DNA of 48,885 bases, from the NCBI RefSeq assembly GCF_023838525.1, contig NZ_JAHUQD010000019.1, forward strand, positions 1 to 48,885, given 5' to 3'. Below the pieces are notes generated by a model. It saw nothing but the letters and a program-made list of their open reading frames with translations, was not told the DNA's origin and searched no databases. Of this stretch, positions 8,390-17,959 are shown piece after piece; positions within the stretch are counted from its first letter, which is position 1, and each line of letters starts with the position of its first letter. The position numbers and the translations under genes are program-made. The DNA is from Caldicoprobacter algeriensis. GTDB taxonomy: Bacteria > Bacillota > Clostridia > Caldicoprobacterales > Caldicoprobacteraceae.

Positions 8390-9697
8390 TCACTTGCGCA
8401 ACATCACTTCTATCCTCCTATCGACTTTGTACTCAAAACTAACCTTTATTTCATCGTCTGCTGGGACGGACACGACAAATTCTATTTTGTCGGACGACTT
8501 CTTGACATAATCGTGGCTTGACGATACCATCTCCCACACACCTCGGATTTCGTGCTCAAAGTGTACTTCCGCTGGTTCCCCTTTGTGATTTTTAATTGTA
8601 TATTCGTAACGGTGATGCTCAAAACCATTTACCTTCTTACGCTCCACTTCTATGCAATCAAAAGTTATATTAAAAGCATTGCCTATTCTTAACTTTATGC
8701 TCTCATCCTTTGGAGTATGGTCTATAAAGTCTTCACCTATAAACTCTAAGGAGCCATCGTCTTCATTCATTTTATACAGTTTGACTTTGCCTTTAGGCAC
8801 AGGAACCCCCAGACCGGATTCCTTTGTATTGGCAAATTCAACAACGATATTGACTTTTTCTTCGTACATATTCAACTGATAGTATTTCTTATATGGCACA
8901 TTTGAACCGCTCAGTATGTTAATCTGCTTGGTCTGATTATTTTTCAACGTAGTAGGATGAAGCAACGTATACATGTGATAGTCGAAAAAGCTTTTCTCTT
9001 CAGCATAGCATTTCGTCGCTTCATTAACACATACCTCACCATCAAAATATCTAAACCGACCACCTTTATTTACACGATTAACATCACCAGCTATAAGCTT
9101 GACCTTAGCATTTTCAAAGGTTGCACCGCTCTCATTTTTAATCTCAGCCCATCCGGCGATGTTTAAAACATTTTCTGAAAGTTCTACTACATAATTGGCA
9201 ATCCATTTAAATCCACGGCTGAGATAAGAAACTCTAACAGTATCCGTTTTGCTGGGCGCTATCTTCCATACAAGGGCCGGCTTCACAATCAAGCCAGACG
9301 GCAGCGAAGGCAATACGATTTCAGCCTGTGAGTCAATGTATATTTCCTTTGTAGCATAATCCTCCAAAACGCACCTACCTCCCTCTTCTACCGATAGCAA
9401 CCGGCATTTTCTCTTTTCACCAGACTCTCTTTTCACCAGCCATACCTCTTTATCTACATACTTTTGAAGGAGCTTATCCCTGCTCACCAGGTCATAATCA
9501 TAGTTAAATTCCAGCACATTCAAGCCTTCAACCAACAGCGAATCTGTTTCTATATGTTGAGCCACATCCGCAAACACAAGCTCGGTCTCCTCACCAGTAA
9601 GGCACACCTTTCGGACTTCTTTGACGGCTCCAAAGCCCCCGTTGTATATGGTCAAAGACACTTCTTTTGTATCCGCTGAAGTGCAAAGCTTCCTCAT
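8390..9697 (-). CDS. DUF4139-domain protein
   Basis: A 435-residue, beta-rich protein of the DUF4139 (mucoidy-inhibitor-A-like) type. The signature part runs from about residue 150 to the end, with WKIAPSKTDTVRVSYLSRGFKW, IKNESGATFENAKVKLIAGDVN, and near the end YEYTIKNHKGEPAEVHFEHE and KVSFEYKV. No signal peptide or membrane helix is evident, so it is probably cytoplasmic. ATG 9697 is preferred over the TTG three bases before it because GGAGG sits 9 bp upstream. The coiled-coil gene at 9791-10729 lies 93 bp upstream on the same strand and they probably form an operon. Other DUF4139 proteins carry their own coiled coil, so the two genes may be a split version. The biochemical function is unknown. 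Confidence 0.8.
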   Translation of the reverse strand: MRKLCTSADTKEVSLTIYNGGFGAVKEVRKVCLTGEETELVFADVAQHIETDSLLVEGLNVLEFNYDYDLVSRDKLLQKYVDKEVWLVKRESGEKRKCRLLSVEEGGRCVLEDYATKEIYIDSQAEIVLPSLPSGLIVKPALVWKIAPSKTDTVRVSYLSRGFKWIANYVVELSENVLNIAGWAEIKNESGATFENAKVKLIAGDVNRVNKGGRFRYFDGEVCVNEATKCYAEEKSFFDYHMYTLLHPTTLKNNQTKQINILSGSNVPYKKYYQLNMYEEKVNIVVEFANTKESGLGVPVPKGKVKLYKMNEDDGSLEFIGEDFIDHTPKDESIKLRIGNAFNITFDCIEVERKKVNGFEHHRYEYTIKNHKGEPAEVHFEHEIRGVWEMVSSSHDYVKKSSDKIEFVVSVPADDEIKVSFEYKVDRRIEVMLRK

Positions 9698-9790
9698 CAA
9701 TTCTCGCCTCCATTTCCTTCATTAATATACACAATATACACAACTCAAAAAGAGTAAGCTTTCGTTGTGGCATCAAGAAGACAAACGCCA

Positions 9791-10729
9791 TCAAGCCTTC
9801 CTTATTAGTTCCTGCCTTTCGTATTCAATCTGTCCAATCTCATTTTTAGCCTCCTCAAGAGCCCTCTCAAGCCTTTGCTTAATATTCTCCACCTGCCTTA
9901 ATACCCGAAACGCGTTTTCCCGCGACTGAGAAATCCGCGATTGAACCACCCAATCGGCAATCAGCCCATCAAAGAAAAAGTCGGCAAAGGTAGCAAAGGA
10001 ACCTATATCTATATTCAGATGCTGAAAGCTGCCCACATCCATAAGCTCTCTTTCCAACCTCCGCAGTTGATATTGTACCTGACTTACAGCAGTTTTTGCA
10101 CCGTCAATGTACGAATGTTTGATGGCGGTAGATAAAATCCCTCCTCCTATGATATCCCACGTGCCCCAGCCGCTAGCGCTATTCAGGCAACTCAATACCC
10201 TTTCCAATCCATCTATTGCAGCATTGGCCGCTTCTAACGCTTCCATGATCTCCTTTGCTTTTGCACGGGCTTCTGCCAGCTTTTCTGAAAGTTTTTCAAG
10301 TTCCCTGGAAGTAGCATCATGTATCCCCTCGAGTACTTTCTCCTTTTGTCGTAAGAGATCTTGATACTCCCTTTCCAATACGTTTATCTCTCCCAGTTGC
10401 AGCTTGAGGTCTTGAATTTCCTTTCCCAAGGCATCCAGCTCATCTTGGCACTGATCATACTTAAGCTTTGCAGCCAGATACTCCTGCCGCTCTTTTTCCA
10501 ATCTTTCCTCCCTCGTGCCCAGAATAGAGTAAAATAGATTAGTAAGGTTCATCCCCTCCAGCTTATCTACATCACTTTTTTCCTTTTCCAGTTGCTCCCT
10601 GAACTCACAAAGGCGCTTTTGTAACTCCATATAGCTCTTTTCTGCAGCTTCTAACCTCCGTCGGATTTTATATCCTTCTTGCACCTGCTCCTGCAGTTGC
10701 ATTAAATGATTATTTAATTCCTCTAGCAT
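9791..10729 (-). CDS. Coiled-coil protein of unknown function
   Basis: A 312-residue acidic and basic heptad-rich protein. Long coiled coils cover about residues 1-165 (QLQEQVQEGYKIRRRLEAAEKS and following) and 270-312. They flank a Gly-rich central segment, SGWGTWDIIGGGILSTAIKHS (about 186-206), and a hydrophobic stretch FATFADFFFDGLIADWVV (about 244-261). I do not recognise a characterised family. There is no signal peptide. The start has a very strong GGGGGAGGAGGT ribosome binding site, and a TATAAT-like hexamer lies about 40 bp upstream on the minus strand. It is upstream of, and probably cotranscribed with, the DUF4139 gene, suggesting the two proteins act together. Confidence 0.8.
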   Translation of the reverse strand: MLEELNNHLMQLQEQVQEGYKIRRRLEAAEKSYMELQKRLCEFREQLEKEKSDVDKLEGMNLTNLFYSILGTREERLEKERQEYLAAKLKYDQCQDELDALGKEIQDLKLQLGEINVLEREYQDLLRQKEKVLEGIHDATSRELEKLSEKLAEARAKAKEIMEALEAANAAIDGLERVLSCLNSASGWGTWDIIGGGILSTAIKHSYIDGAKTAVSQVQYQLRRLERELMDVGSFQHLNIDIGSFATFADFFFDGLIADWVVQSRISQSRENAFRVLRQVENIKQRLERALEEAKNEIGQIEYERQELIRKA

Positions 10730-11205
10730 AAAAATACCTCCTCCCCCTAGGAAATAATACTCTATTCTTTAATTATACCGTGTAAAATTTTCTTCAGCCA
10801 GAAGCGGGAAAGTTAAAATATTTTAACCCATTAGTTTGGGGGTAAAAATATGCTATCATTCAACTTTTATTTAAAATTTAATCATCCATTACCTAATTCC
10901 TTTTGAAAATTGTTATCATAAGTTAAAACCCACATTATGGCAGCAAGAAGTTAAAATATAAGTAAATCTGTATAAAAGCAGTTGACATTGATTTATTATG
11001 CAAAAGTAGGTATTAAATAGTTTGCTAAAATTTTGAATTGATGTAGCAGGAATATCTCACACCCATTTCCTTCAACATGCATAATTTCTAACACCTCGTT
11101 TTTAAAAGGAGGTGAACTTATTGATATCAAACACTTTGCAGAGTGCATAGCAATAAAGCCCTTATCAACTTCTTTTAAATTTTACAAAAGGAGGAAGTAA
11201 GTGAG
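10730..11205 (+). promoter_or_regulatory. Intergenic region with promoter for the SBBP surface protein
   Basis: A 476-bp AT-rich stretch between divergent genes. A plus-strand promoter candidate is TTGATT at 10988-10993, 17 bp, TATTAA at 11011-11016. A perfect 16-bp AT palindrome lies at 10812-10827. A strong AAAAGGAGGTGA site near 11106-11117 is followed by a very short frame (GTG or TTG start, stop TAG by 11150), which may be a leader peptide or chance. AAAAGGAGG at 11186-11193 serves the real gene at 11206. Confidence 0.45.
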
Positions 11206-14200
11206 ATGGTAAATAGATCAGTTATGAAAATAATTAGCTATAGTTTAACAATTGCACTGTTTTTCTCCTTAATTGTTATCTCACCACCATCATGGGTTCA
11301 TGCTGCGACTGGTTCACAATCCAGTTTACTTAATAACGATAACAAAACAATTACATCCAATTTAAATCTTCACGGAATTACCATTCCTTTTATAAAAAAC
11401 TCTAATTCAAAACAATCGGAAGTAAAGTATTACGCAACTACATTTTATGGAACTGTATATATTACAAACAATGCTATAATTCATAGGTTGTACGATGGGG
11501 ACAACGACACCATATTGATAAAAGAACAATTCTTAGATGCCGAAGGTAATCCCATAGTATTTGAATCAACTGGAATGCAGAAATCAAATATAAAAGCCGA
11601 TTTATATATAGGCAAAAACCCTGATAAATGGCAGACAGCTTTGGAGACGTGGAACATAATCAGTTTAGGAGAAATATATCCCGGCATAGAGGTAACGCTT
11701 AAAGCTCATGGAGGCAATATTGAAAAAATATTTAAAATAAAACCCGGCGCCAATCCATCTGATATAAAAATTCGGGTTATAGGCCAGGATAAAATTGAAC
11801 TAAAGAGTAACGGATATTTGAATTTGAAGTCATCCATAGGCGATATATATCTCACCAAACCTGTGGCATTTCAAGACAATAACACTATTGATGTAATGTA
11901 TAAGCTGTCCGGCAATATTTATACCTTTCAGGTGGGAACATATAACCCCAATAAAGAACTCATCATCGATCCAAAATTAGAATACAGTACATACATAGGT
12001 GGGACTGAAGGCGATCACATGGAAGGTACAGGAATTAGAATGGCAGTGGATGCTGAAGGCAATGTATATATTGCAGGGTCCACACGTTCTGCTGATTTTC
12101 CTATTACAGAAGGTGCCTATCAGGATAATATGTGGGAAAATGCATGGGGATGTGCCTATATATCCAAATTAATGCCCAATGGAGAAGGAAAACTGGACCT
12201 TAAGTACAGCACTTATTTTGGAGCAGTTGCGTTTATAGAAGATATCACAGTAGATAAGAAGGGAAACATATATATAGCTGGATATGGGGTCTCGAATGAT
12301 TTTCCTATTGCTGACGGAGCCTATCAAACCGATCAAAAAGGGGGTACTGAAAGTTGGGTAGTCAAGCTAAAACCTAACAGTCAAGGAACACTAGACATTG
12401 AATACAGCACTTACATTGGAGGATCCGATTATGATTATGTACAAAGCTTAGCAGTAGATAATGAAGGAAACATTTATTTAGCAGGAACTACATGGTCCAG
12501 CGATTTCCCCATTACTGAAGGAGCTTATCAAAATTCCCCAAAAGGTGAAGTGCCTACTAATTTTATCGCTAAATTGGCACCCCAGCACCAAGGAAAAGCA
12601 GATTTAATATACAGCACCTATTTTGGTGGAAGCGAGAATTATTATAAAAATGACTATATAAACGATATAACAGTCGATACTCAGGGCAACATTTATATCA
12701 CAGGGGAGACAAACTCAGAAGATTTTCCGGTTACAGACAACGCATACCAAACCAGCCTCAATGGATATGAAGATATTTTTATAGCGATACTTACACCCAA
12801 TGGTCAAGGAATGCAGGATTTAAAGTATAGTACCTACTTTGGCGGAAGCGAATTTGACGTAGGGTTAAGTATAACTCTGGATAACTACAATAATATATAC
12901 TTAACAGGTATAACGCATTCTAACGATTTTCCTGTTACCAAAGGAGCTTTTCAGTCTACACGCAGAGGAGAACAAGATGATATTTTTGTTGTGAAATTTA
13001 AACCTAACCAACAGGGTACGCTGGATCTAAAATACAGCTCCTACATTGGTGGAATTAAATGCGATTTCAGTTACAGCATAGCAGTAGACAGCGAAGGCAA
13101 TATATATTTAACAGGCGGCACGGAGTCTCATGATTTTCCTGTGACAGATGATGCCCATCAAAAAAACTACAATGGCGGAAACTACGATGCTTTTATAATT
13201 AAGCTAGCTCCTAATGGGCAAGATTCACAAGATCTAAAATACAGTACATATTTTGGTGGAACAGGCGACGATATAGGATATGGCATAGCTTTAAATATAC
13301 AGGGTGACATATTTATTGCTGGAATAACTCTGTCTGAAGATCTTCCCATTACTGAAGGTGCCTATCAAACCGATTATCATGGTGGATATGATGAACGTGA
13401 GCCAGGAGAAGGTGGAAATTTCTTCTCGGGAGATGCTTTCATAGCAAAGTTATCTCAAAAACCTAAAAACGCTGCACCTGTAGCAGCAGACGACACAGCT
13501 AAAACCGACCAGGGTACTTCGGCTATAATAAAAGTGTTGGATAATGACTCAGACCCCGATAACGATACATTAACAATTACTAACATTACTCAGCCAAAAC
13601 ATGGTAAGGCAGAAATTAACAGCAATGGAACGATTACCTATACTCCCGAAAGTGGATTTAGCGGGGATGACTTTTTCACATATACTATCTCCGATGGCAA
13701 GGGTGGAGAAGCTACTGCCAATGTCAAAGTCACCGTCAATAAAGTAAATTCACCACCTAAAGCAGTAAATGACACCGCTGAAACAAAAGAAAGTACCTCC
13801 GTCACAATAAATGTGTTGGCTAATGACTTAGACCCTGATAATGATACATTGGCAGTAATTACTGTTACAGAACCTAAACACGGCAAGGTAACGTATAATA
13901 AATATGGAATAGTCACTTATACTCCCGAAAGTGGATTTAGCGGAGATGACTCTTTCACATATACTGTCTCAGACGGCAACGGCGGAGAAGCTACCGCTAA
14001 TGTGAAAATTACCGTTTCCAAAACAATTGAACCCGGAACCTATTATATGGATATAAATAAAATTTCAAAAGACATAGAAGATCCTTCAAAGAAAAGTATA
14101 TACATCGATTTAACCAATATAATAAGCGCTAGTAACAAAAGAACTGTGGAAATACCTTTTGATGTCATTGAATTAATGGTAAAAAACAATAAAACTACAA

Positions 14201-14736
14201 TAGTAAAATCACAAGAAGTTGCCTTGCAGTTTGACACAAAAGCTCTAGCTGCCTTGAAAAACGTAGCACACATCTCACAACAAGCAGCAGTTAAAATAAG
14301 TATACAAGACAAAGGTAAAATGGCCGAATCGTCTCTCATACCTTTGACAAATGCATACGATATAACAGTAAAAGTAGAGGAACAAGACATAAATATTGGA
14401 GCTCCCATAAAGGTGACATTTGACCTAAAAGACGTAAAAGACATCACAAAAGCAGCGGTATTTTATTTCAATCCTGAAACCAGTAAATGGGAGTACATTG
14501 GAGGCGAAATTGATAAATCACAGAAAACCATAACTTTTATAGCCGAACATTTTTCTGTATATGGTGTGTTTGAATACATTGGTGAATCAGAGCAAAGCAG
14601 TACCTTTGAGGAAAAAGATAAGCTTGTTCAAACAGGTTCGTGGTTAGATATAAAAACATTCTCAATAATTGGTTTCTTTTTAATAATAACAGGAATTCTA
14701 GTTGTCTTATTAGACAAAAAAAAGTACAAAAATTAA
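11206..14736 (+). CDS. Large secreted SBBP-repeat/Ig-like surface protein with C-terminal anchor
   Basis: An 1176-residue exported protein. Residues 1-33 form a signal peptide (hydrophobic core, then SPPSWVHA before the likely cleavage). An N-terminal beta region (about 40-255) is followed by seven SBBP repeats (about 257-760) built on YSTYFGGS...AVD.EGNIYLTG.T.S.DFPIT.GAYQT, a predicted beta-propeller. Two cadherin/VCBS-like Ig modules follow (about 765-950, each with NDxDPDNDTL and YTPESGFSGDD), then a domain of about 170 residues ending in EHFSVYGVFEY. The end has LVQTG, a hydrophobic helix, and KKKYKN: the layout of a sortase sorting signal, but with Val in place of the usual Pro, or else a simple membrane anchor. 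The RBS is AAAAGGAGG. A role in adhesion or substrate binding is inference. Confidence 0.88.
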   Translation: MVNRSVMKIISYSLTIALFFSLIVISPPSWVHAATGSQSSLLNNDNKTITSNLNLHGITIPFIKNSNSKQSEVKYYATTFYGTVYITNNAIIHRLYDGDNDTILIKEQFLDAEGNPIVFESTGMQKSNIKADLYIGKNPDKWQTALETWNIISLGEIYPGIEVTLKAHGGNIEKIFKIKPGANPSDIKIRVIGQDKIELKSNGYLNLKSSIGDIYLTKPVAFQDNNTIDVMYKLSGNIYTFQVGTYNPNKELIIDPKLEYSTYIGGTEGDHMEGTGIRMAVDAEGNVYIAGSTRSADFPITEGAYQDNMWENAWGCAYISKLMPNGEGKLDLKYSTYFGAVAFIEDITVDKKGNIYIAGYGVSNDFPIADGAYQTDQKGGTESWVVKLKPNSQGTLDIEYSTYIGGSDYDYVQSLAVDNEGNIYLAGTTWSSDFPITEGAYQNSPKGEVPTNFIAKLAPQHQGKADLIYSTYFGGSENYYKNDYINDITVDTQGNIYITGETNSEDFPVTDNAYQTSLNGYEDIFIAILTPNGQGMQDLKYSTYFGGSEFDVGLSITLDNYNNIYLTGITHSNDFPVTKGAFQSTRRGEQDDIFVVKFKPNQQGTLDLKYSSYIGGIKCDFSYSIAVDSEGNIYLTGGTESHDFPVTDDAHQKNYNGGNYDAFIIKLAPNGQDSQDLKYSTYFGGTGDDIGYGIALNIQGDIFIAGITLSEDLPITEGAYQTDYHGGYDEREPGEGGNFFSGDAFIAKLSQKPKNAAPVAADDTAKTDQGTSAIIKVLDNDSDPDNDTLTITNITQPKHGKAEINSNGTITYTPESGFSGDDFFTYTISDGKGGEATANVKVTVNKVNSPPKAVNDTAETKESTSVTINVLANDLDPDNDTLAVITVTEPKHGKVTYNKYGIVTYTPESGFSGDDSFTYTVSDGNGGEATANVKITVSKTIEPGTYYMDINKISKDIEDPSKKSIYIDLTNIISASNKRTVEIPFDVIELMVKNNKTTIVKSQEVALQFDTKALAALKNVAHISQQAAVKISIQDKGKMAESSLIPLTNAYDITVKVEEQDINIGAPIKVTFDLKDVKDITKAAVFYFNPETSKWEYIGGEIDKSQKTITFIAEHFSVYGVFEYIGESEQSSTFEEKDKLVQTGSWLDIKTFSIIGFFLIITGILVVLLDKKKYKN
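11974..13386 (+). repeat. Seven in-frame SBBP coding repeats
   Basis: Seven diverged repeats of about 50-70 codons, each starting near (L/I)xYSTYxGG and ending near DFP(I/V)TxGAYQ. They lie within the surface protein gene. DNA identity is modest, so the array is old and is conserved at protein level. Confidence 0.9.
13490..14025 (+). repeat. Two tandem Ig/cadherin-like coding repeats
   Basis: Two modules of about 90 codons. The segments near 13641-13690 and 13921-13970 (coding YTPESGFSGDD and what follows) are almost identical in DNA, pointing to recent duplication or gene conversion. Confidence 0.85.
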
Positions 14737-14749
14737 GTATAAAGCATTA

Positions 14750-14778
14750 ACAGGGGTGTTTTATTCAAACACCCCTGT
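14750..14778. terminator. Hairpin between convergent genes
   Basis: A perfect stem, CAGGGGTGTTT/AAACACCCCTG, with a 5-nt loop lies 14 bp after the surface protein stop codon and just past the stop of the opposing GH2 gene. There is no long T-run on either strand, so termination is likely but not certain. Confidence 0.65.
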
Positions 14779-14784
14779 CCCAAT

Positions 14785-16536
14785 TCATACTCTCCCCTCA
14801 TTTATAGCCCTTATTTTGCTGGGATCAATTTTAGGCTTCCTGTCGTAAGTCATAAGGCCGTTAACCTCCTGCTGCACATCGGTAAGCTGGGTATAGCAAA
14901 AACCGCATATATAGTCTATAGACATGATGGCACGAGTCAAACCAGCAAAGCGTTTCAAAAACTCCTCCTCATCAGCCACCTTATCACCGTATCCCCATCC
15001 CTTGCTAGATGCAAATGCTATACCGCCGTATTCGGTTATAAGAACAGGTTGACCTTTATAACCATATCCTTCAGCAAATATGAATTTCCCCGCAGGAGCG
15101 CCATTTACCACCTTATCCTTGTCAGCATAAACCCTCCTCAAATCCTCTCCATCTGAACGGTAATCGTGTATGGTACACAAATCGGTATCTGTATGCTCCC
15201 AGCCATCATTGGACACCACTAGCCTCGTTCTATCCAGGCTCCGTATCATGTTGACCACAGCCACAGTATGGCTTTGCTGCTGTCTATCCACCATTACATT
15301 TGGCACGCCCCAGGACTCATTGAAGGCCGTCCAGGCTATGATGCAAGGATGATTGTAATCCCTCTCGATGATCTCCTGCCACTCCTTAATATACGCATTG
15401 GCTGCCCTTGGACTGTATTCATAATACGAGGCCATCTCGCCCCACACTAAAAGCCCCAGCTTGTCGCACCAGTAAAGGTACACCGGGTCCTCCACCTTCT
15501 GATGCTTCCGTACACCGTTATAACCAAAAGCCTTTGTCATCTTTATGTCGTTTATCAAAGCCTCCTCACTGGGAGCGGTGAGGTTTGACCGTGGGAAATA
15601 CCCCTGATCCAGTATGAGCTTTTGATAATAAGGGTGATTGTTTAATAACACCTTGCCGTCCTTGACCGACACCTTGCGCATGCCAAAATAGCTAGCCACA
15701 TGGTCAACCGTATCGCCTTTTTCATCCACCAACGTGAACGTTATATCGTAAAGATTGGGATTCTCGGGGCTCCACAGCATTAACCCCCACTTGAAGGCAT
15801 GGTTTATAACGCTCACCTCGAAGACAACCCGCTGCTGAAAGCAAGGTACAGTAACCGAAGCAACTGGCACGCCCTCAAAAGATATACACGTTTTCAAACT
15901 GCAGCCGATGGCCTGCGCAGTAAGTAAGGCCTCTACGCCCACAGTGCCTTTATCGATATCAGGAGTCATACGGACGTTGATAATATGCGCCGGGTTTACA
16001 GGCTCCATCCACACCGTCTGCCAGATCCCAGAGGTGCGGTTATACCAGCAATCAAACGGGTGATCCAGCCATGACTGCTTCCCACGAGCTTGCTGGCAAT
16101 CGGACGATATGTCGTCCGCCTTTACCACCACCTCATCGCTGCCGTCCCACTTTAGAGCATCGGTTATATCGAAGCTAAAGGGCGTATGACCGCCGGTATG
16201 GCTACCCATATAAACACCATTTACCCACACTTTAGCGTGGTAATCCACTGCACCAAAGTGCAGCATAACCCTTCTACCCTTCCAGCTGTCCGGCACTGCC
16301 AGCTTGCGCCTGTACCATATATGGTCATGGCGTGACGTGTCTCCTATGCCGCTTAATTCGCTTTCAAAGCAAAACGGGACATTTATGGTACGTGAAAAAG
16401 CGTGATTTTTATACCATCCCTCTTTTTCTCCCACATCGTCATCATCAAACTCAAACTCCCATATACCGTTTAAATTAAGCCAATCTTTTCTTACAAAATT
16501 GGGACGCGGATACTCAGGCCGTGGTATGCTTGACAT
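14785..16536 (-). CDS. Glycoside hydrolase family 2 protein
   Basis: A 583-residue cytoplasmic (no signal peptide) GH2 enzyme with the standard order: jelly-roll sugar-binding domain (about 1-175), Ig-like domain (about 180-290), TIM barrel (about 295-583). The acid/base is Glu407 in AWTAFNESWG and the nucleophile is Glu502 in VLITEYGG, both intact. GH2 covers beta-galactosidases, beta-glucuronidases and beta-mannosidases, and I cannot choose the substrate from sequence; at this length it is one of the short forms. ATG 16536 is chosen because GGAGGGG lies 6 bp upstream and MSSIPRPEYPRPNF is a normal GH2 beginning; the longer frame would overlap the MATE gene. It follows that gene by 22 bp on the same strand, so the two are probably cotranscribed, and the transporter may move a related glycoside (inference). 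Confidence 0.88.
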   Translation of the reverse strand: MSSIPRPEYPRPNFVRKDWLNLNGIWEFEFDDDDVGEKEGWYKNHAFSRTINVPFCFESELSGIGDTSRHDHIWYRRKLAVPDSWKGRRVMLHFGAVDYHAKVWVNGVYMGSHTGGHTPFSFDITDALKWDGSDEVVVKADDISSDCQQARGKQSWLDHPFDCWYNRTSGIWQTVWMEPVNPAHIINVRMTPDIDKGTVGVEALLTAQAIGCSLKTCISFEGVPVASVTVPCFQQRVVFEVSVINHAFKWGLMLWSPENPNLYDITFTLVDEKGDTVDHVASYFGMRKVSVKDGKVLLNNHPYYQKLILDQGYFPRSNLTAPSEEALINDIKMTKAFGYNGVRKHQKVEDPVYLYWCDKLGLLVWGEMASYYEYSPRAANAYIKEWQEIIERDYNHPCIIAWTAFNESWGVPNVMVDRQQQSHTVAVVNMIRSLDRTRLVVSNDGWEHTDTDLCTIHDYRSDGEDLRRVYADKDKVVNGAPAGKFIFAEGYGYKGQPVLITEYGGIAFASSKGWGYGDKVADEEEFLKRFAGLTRAIMSIDYICGFCYTQLTDVQQEVNGLMTYDRKPKIDPSKIRAINEGRV

Positions 16537-16558
16537 GAAAACCCCTCCTTCTTCAAGC

Positions 16559-17959
16559 TTATACACCAATTTGTTCATTGCCCAAAAGCGCTTTCTTTCG
16601 CCAGTTGCCTCTTTTATAAAAAATTGTAGTGATTATGGCACCGCACACCCAGGCAACCAGCAGAGATATAAACACAGACTCAGGCCTTCCAGTAGGATAG
16701 GCTTCACTTCGCGTCAGGTAGGCAATACCGTAAGCAATAGGCACACGCAAAGCGATGGTGGTGATAAGCGAAATCCACATGGGAGTCACGGTATCGCCTG
16801 CCCCACGCATAACCCCTGACAGAACCTGTGTCACCGCCATAGCAATATATCCTACCGAAAGGATACGCATCATGCGCATGCTTAAATCCACAAGCTCAAC
16901 AGTGCTGGTAAATATATTCATGAGATACTTTCCAAATGTCAATATGGTTATTGTAATTACGGTAGAAACGCTAACAGCAATTATGAGGCCCTCCAGTGTT
17001 CCCCTTTCCACTCTGTCCATCTTTTTTGCCCCAACGTTCTGACCTGCAAAGGTAGTCATGGCTACACCAAAGGTAAAGTTTGGCATCATGGCAAAACCGT
17101 CTACGCGCATGACCATGACGCTACAGGCTATGACCATTTCGCCAAAGGTGTTAGTCAAAGACTGCACAGCAACCATGGCAACTGAAAATATAGCTTGTGT
17201 AAGCCCGGACGGTATCCCAAGCCTTATCAGCTGAGTTGCATACTCCTTAAGAGGCTTGAGCACTTTCCAATTGAGGTCAAATACTTTCTCCATCTTTTTC
17301 AGCTTAATAAGACACAGGATAGCAGATATCATCTGCGCAATAACGGTGGCCAGCGCTACTCCCGGCACCCCCATGTTGAATCCTGCCACAAACCATATGT
17401 CCAGCACCACATTGAGAGCGGTAGATATAAGCAAAAACACCAACGCTGAAAGCGAATCGCCCAAGCCGCGCAGAATTCCCGATAAAATGTTAAAGTACGA
17501 AAAACCCCAGTTGCCTACTAATAATATCAATAGGTAATTGGCGCACCAGTCTAAAATGGACTCGGGCGTATTTATAAACACGAGCATAGGACGGACCACA
17601 ATGGGCCCCACCACCATTATTATCAACGACGCTATGGCCGTAAGGGTGATACATACACCAATGGAACGGGAAAGCCTTTCGCGGTCCTTTGCCCCGAAAT
17701 ACTGCGCAACCATTATGCCTGCACCGGTGGCTACCGCCACAAAAAGCACCAATAAAAAATTCAATACCGGGAAAGCAGTACCCACCGCAGCAAGGGCATT
17801 GTCCCCTACATACCTTCCAATGACAATCGAGTCAACGGTATTATAAAGCTGCTGCGCCACATTGCCAATAAGCATGGGAATCGAAAACTCGATTATTCGC
17901 TTCCACGGTTTCCCCACTGTCATGTCTCGTGGAGCAAACAAATCCGCAAGCTTTGCCAT
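16559..17959 (-). CDS. MATE-family efflux transporter
   Basis: A 466-residue polytopic membrane protein with about 12 hydrophobic segments and MATE landmarks: FSIPMLIGNVAQQLYNTVDSI and IGRYVGDNALAAVG near the N-terminus, and the pseudo-repeat VSVGYIAMAVTQVLSGVMRG-type sequence in the second half. MATE proteins export cationic drugs or metabolites by Na+ or H+ antiport. ATG 17959 begins MAKLADLFAPRDMTVGKPW; the GGAG site is about 14 bp away, slightly long. It is the first gene of a probable two-gene operon with the GH2 enzyme. The substrate is unknown. Confidence 0.9.
   Translation of the reverse strand: MAKLADLFAPRDMTVGKPWKRIIEFSIPMLIGNVAQQLYNTVDSIVIGRYVGDNALAAVGTAFPVLNFLLVLFVAVATGAGIMVAQYFGAKDRERLSRSIGVCITLTAIASLIIMVVGPIVVRPMLVFINTPESILDWCANYLLILLVGNWGFSYFNILSGILRGLGDSLSALVFLLISTALNVVLDIWFVAGFNMGVPGVALATVIAQMISAILCLIKLKKMEKVFDLNWKVLKPLKEYATQLIRLGIPSGLTQAIFSVAMVAVQSLTNTFGEMVIACSVMVMRVDGFAMMPNFTFGVAMTTFAGQNVGAKKMDRVERGTLEGLIIAVSVSTVITITILTFGKYLMNIFTSTVELVDLSMRMMRILSVGYIAMAVTQVLSGVMRGAGDTVTPMWISLITTIALRVPIAYGIAYLTRSEAYPTGRPESVFISLLVAWVCGAIITTIFYKRGNWRKKALLGNEQIGV

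Noticed and set aside
11974-13386. Regular repeats considered as a CRISPR array
   Set aside because: Units are long, diverged in DNA, in frame and conserved as protein; they are SBBP coding repeats. No CRISPR array was seen in the window.
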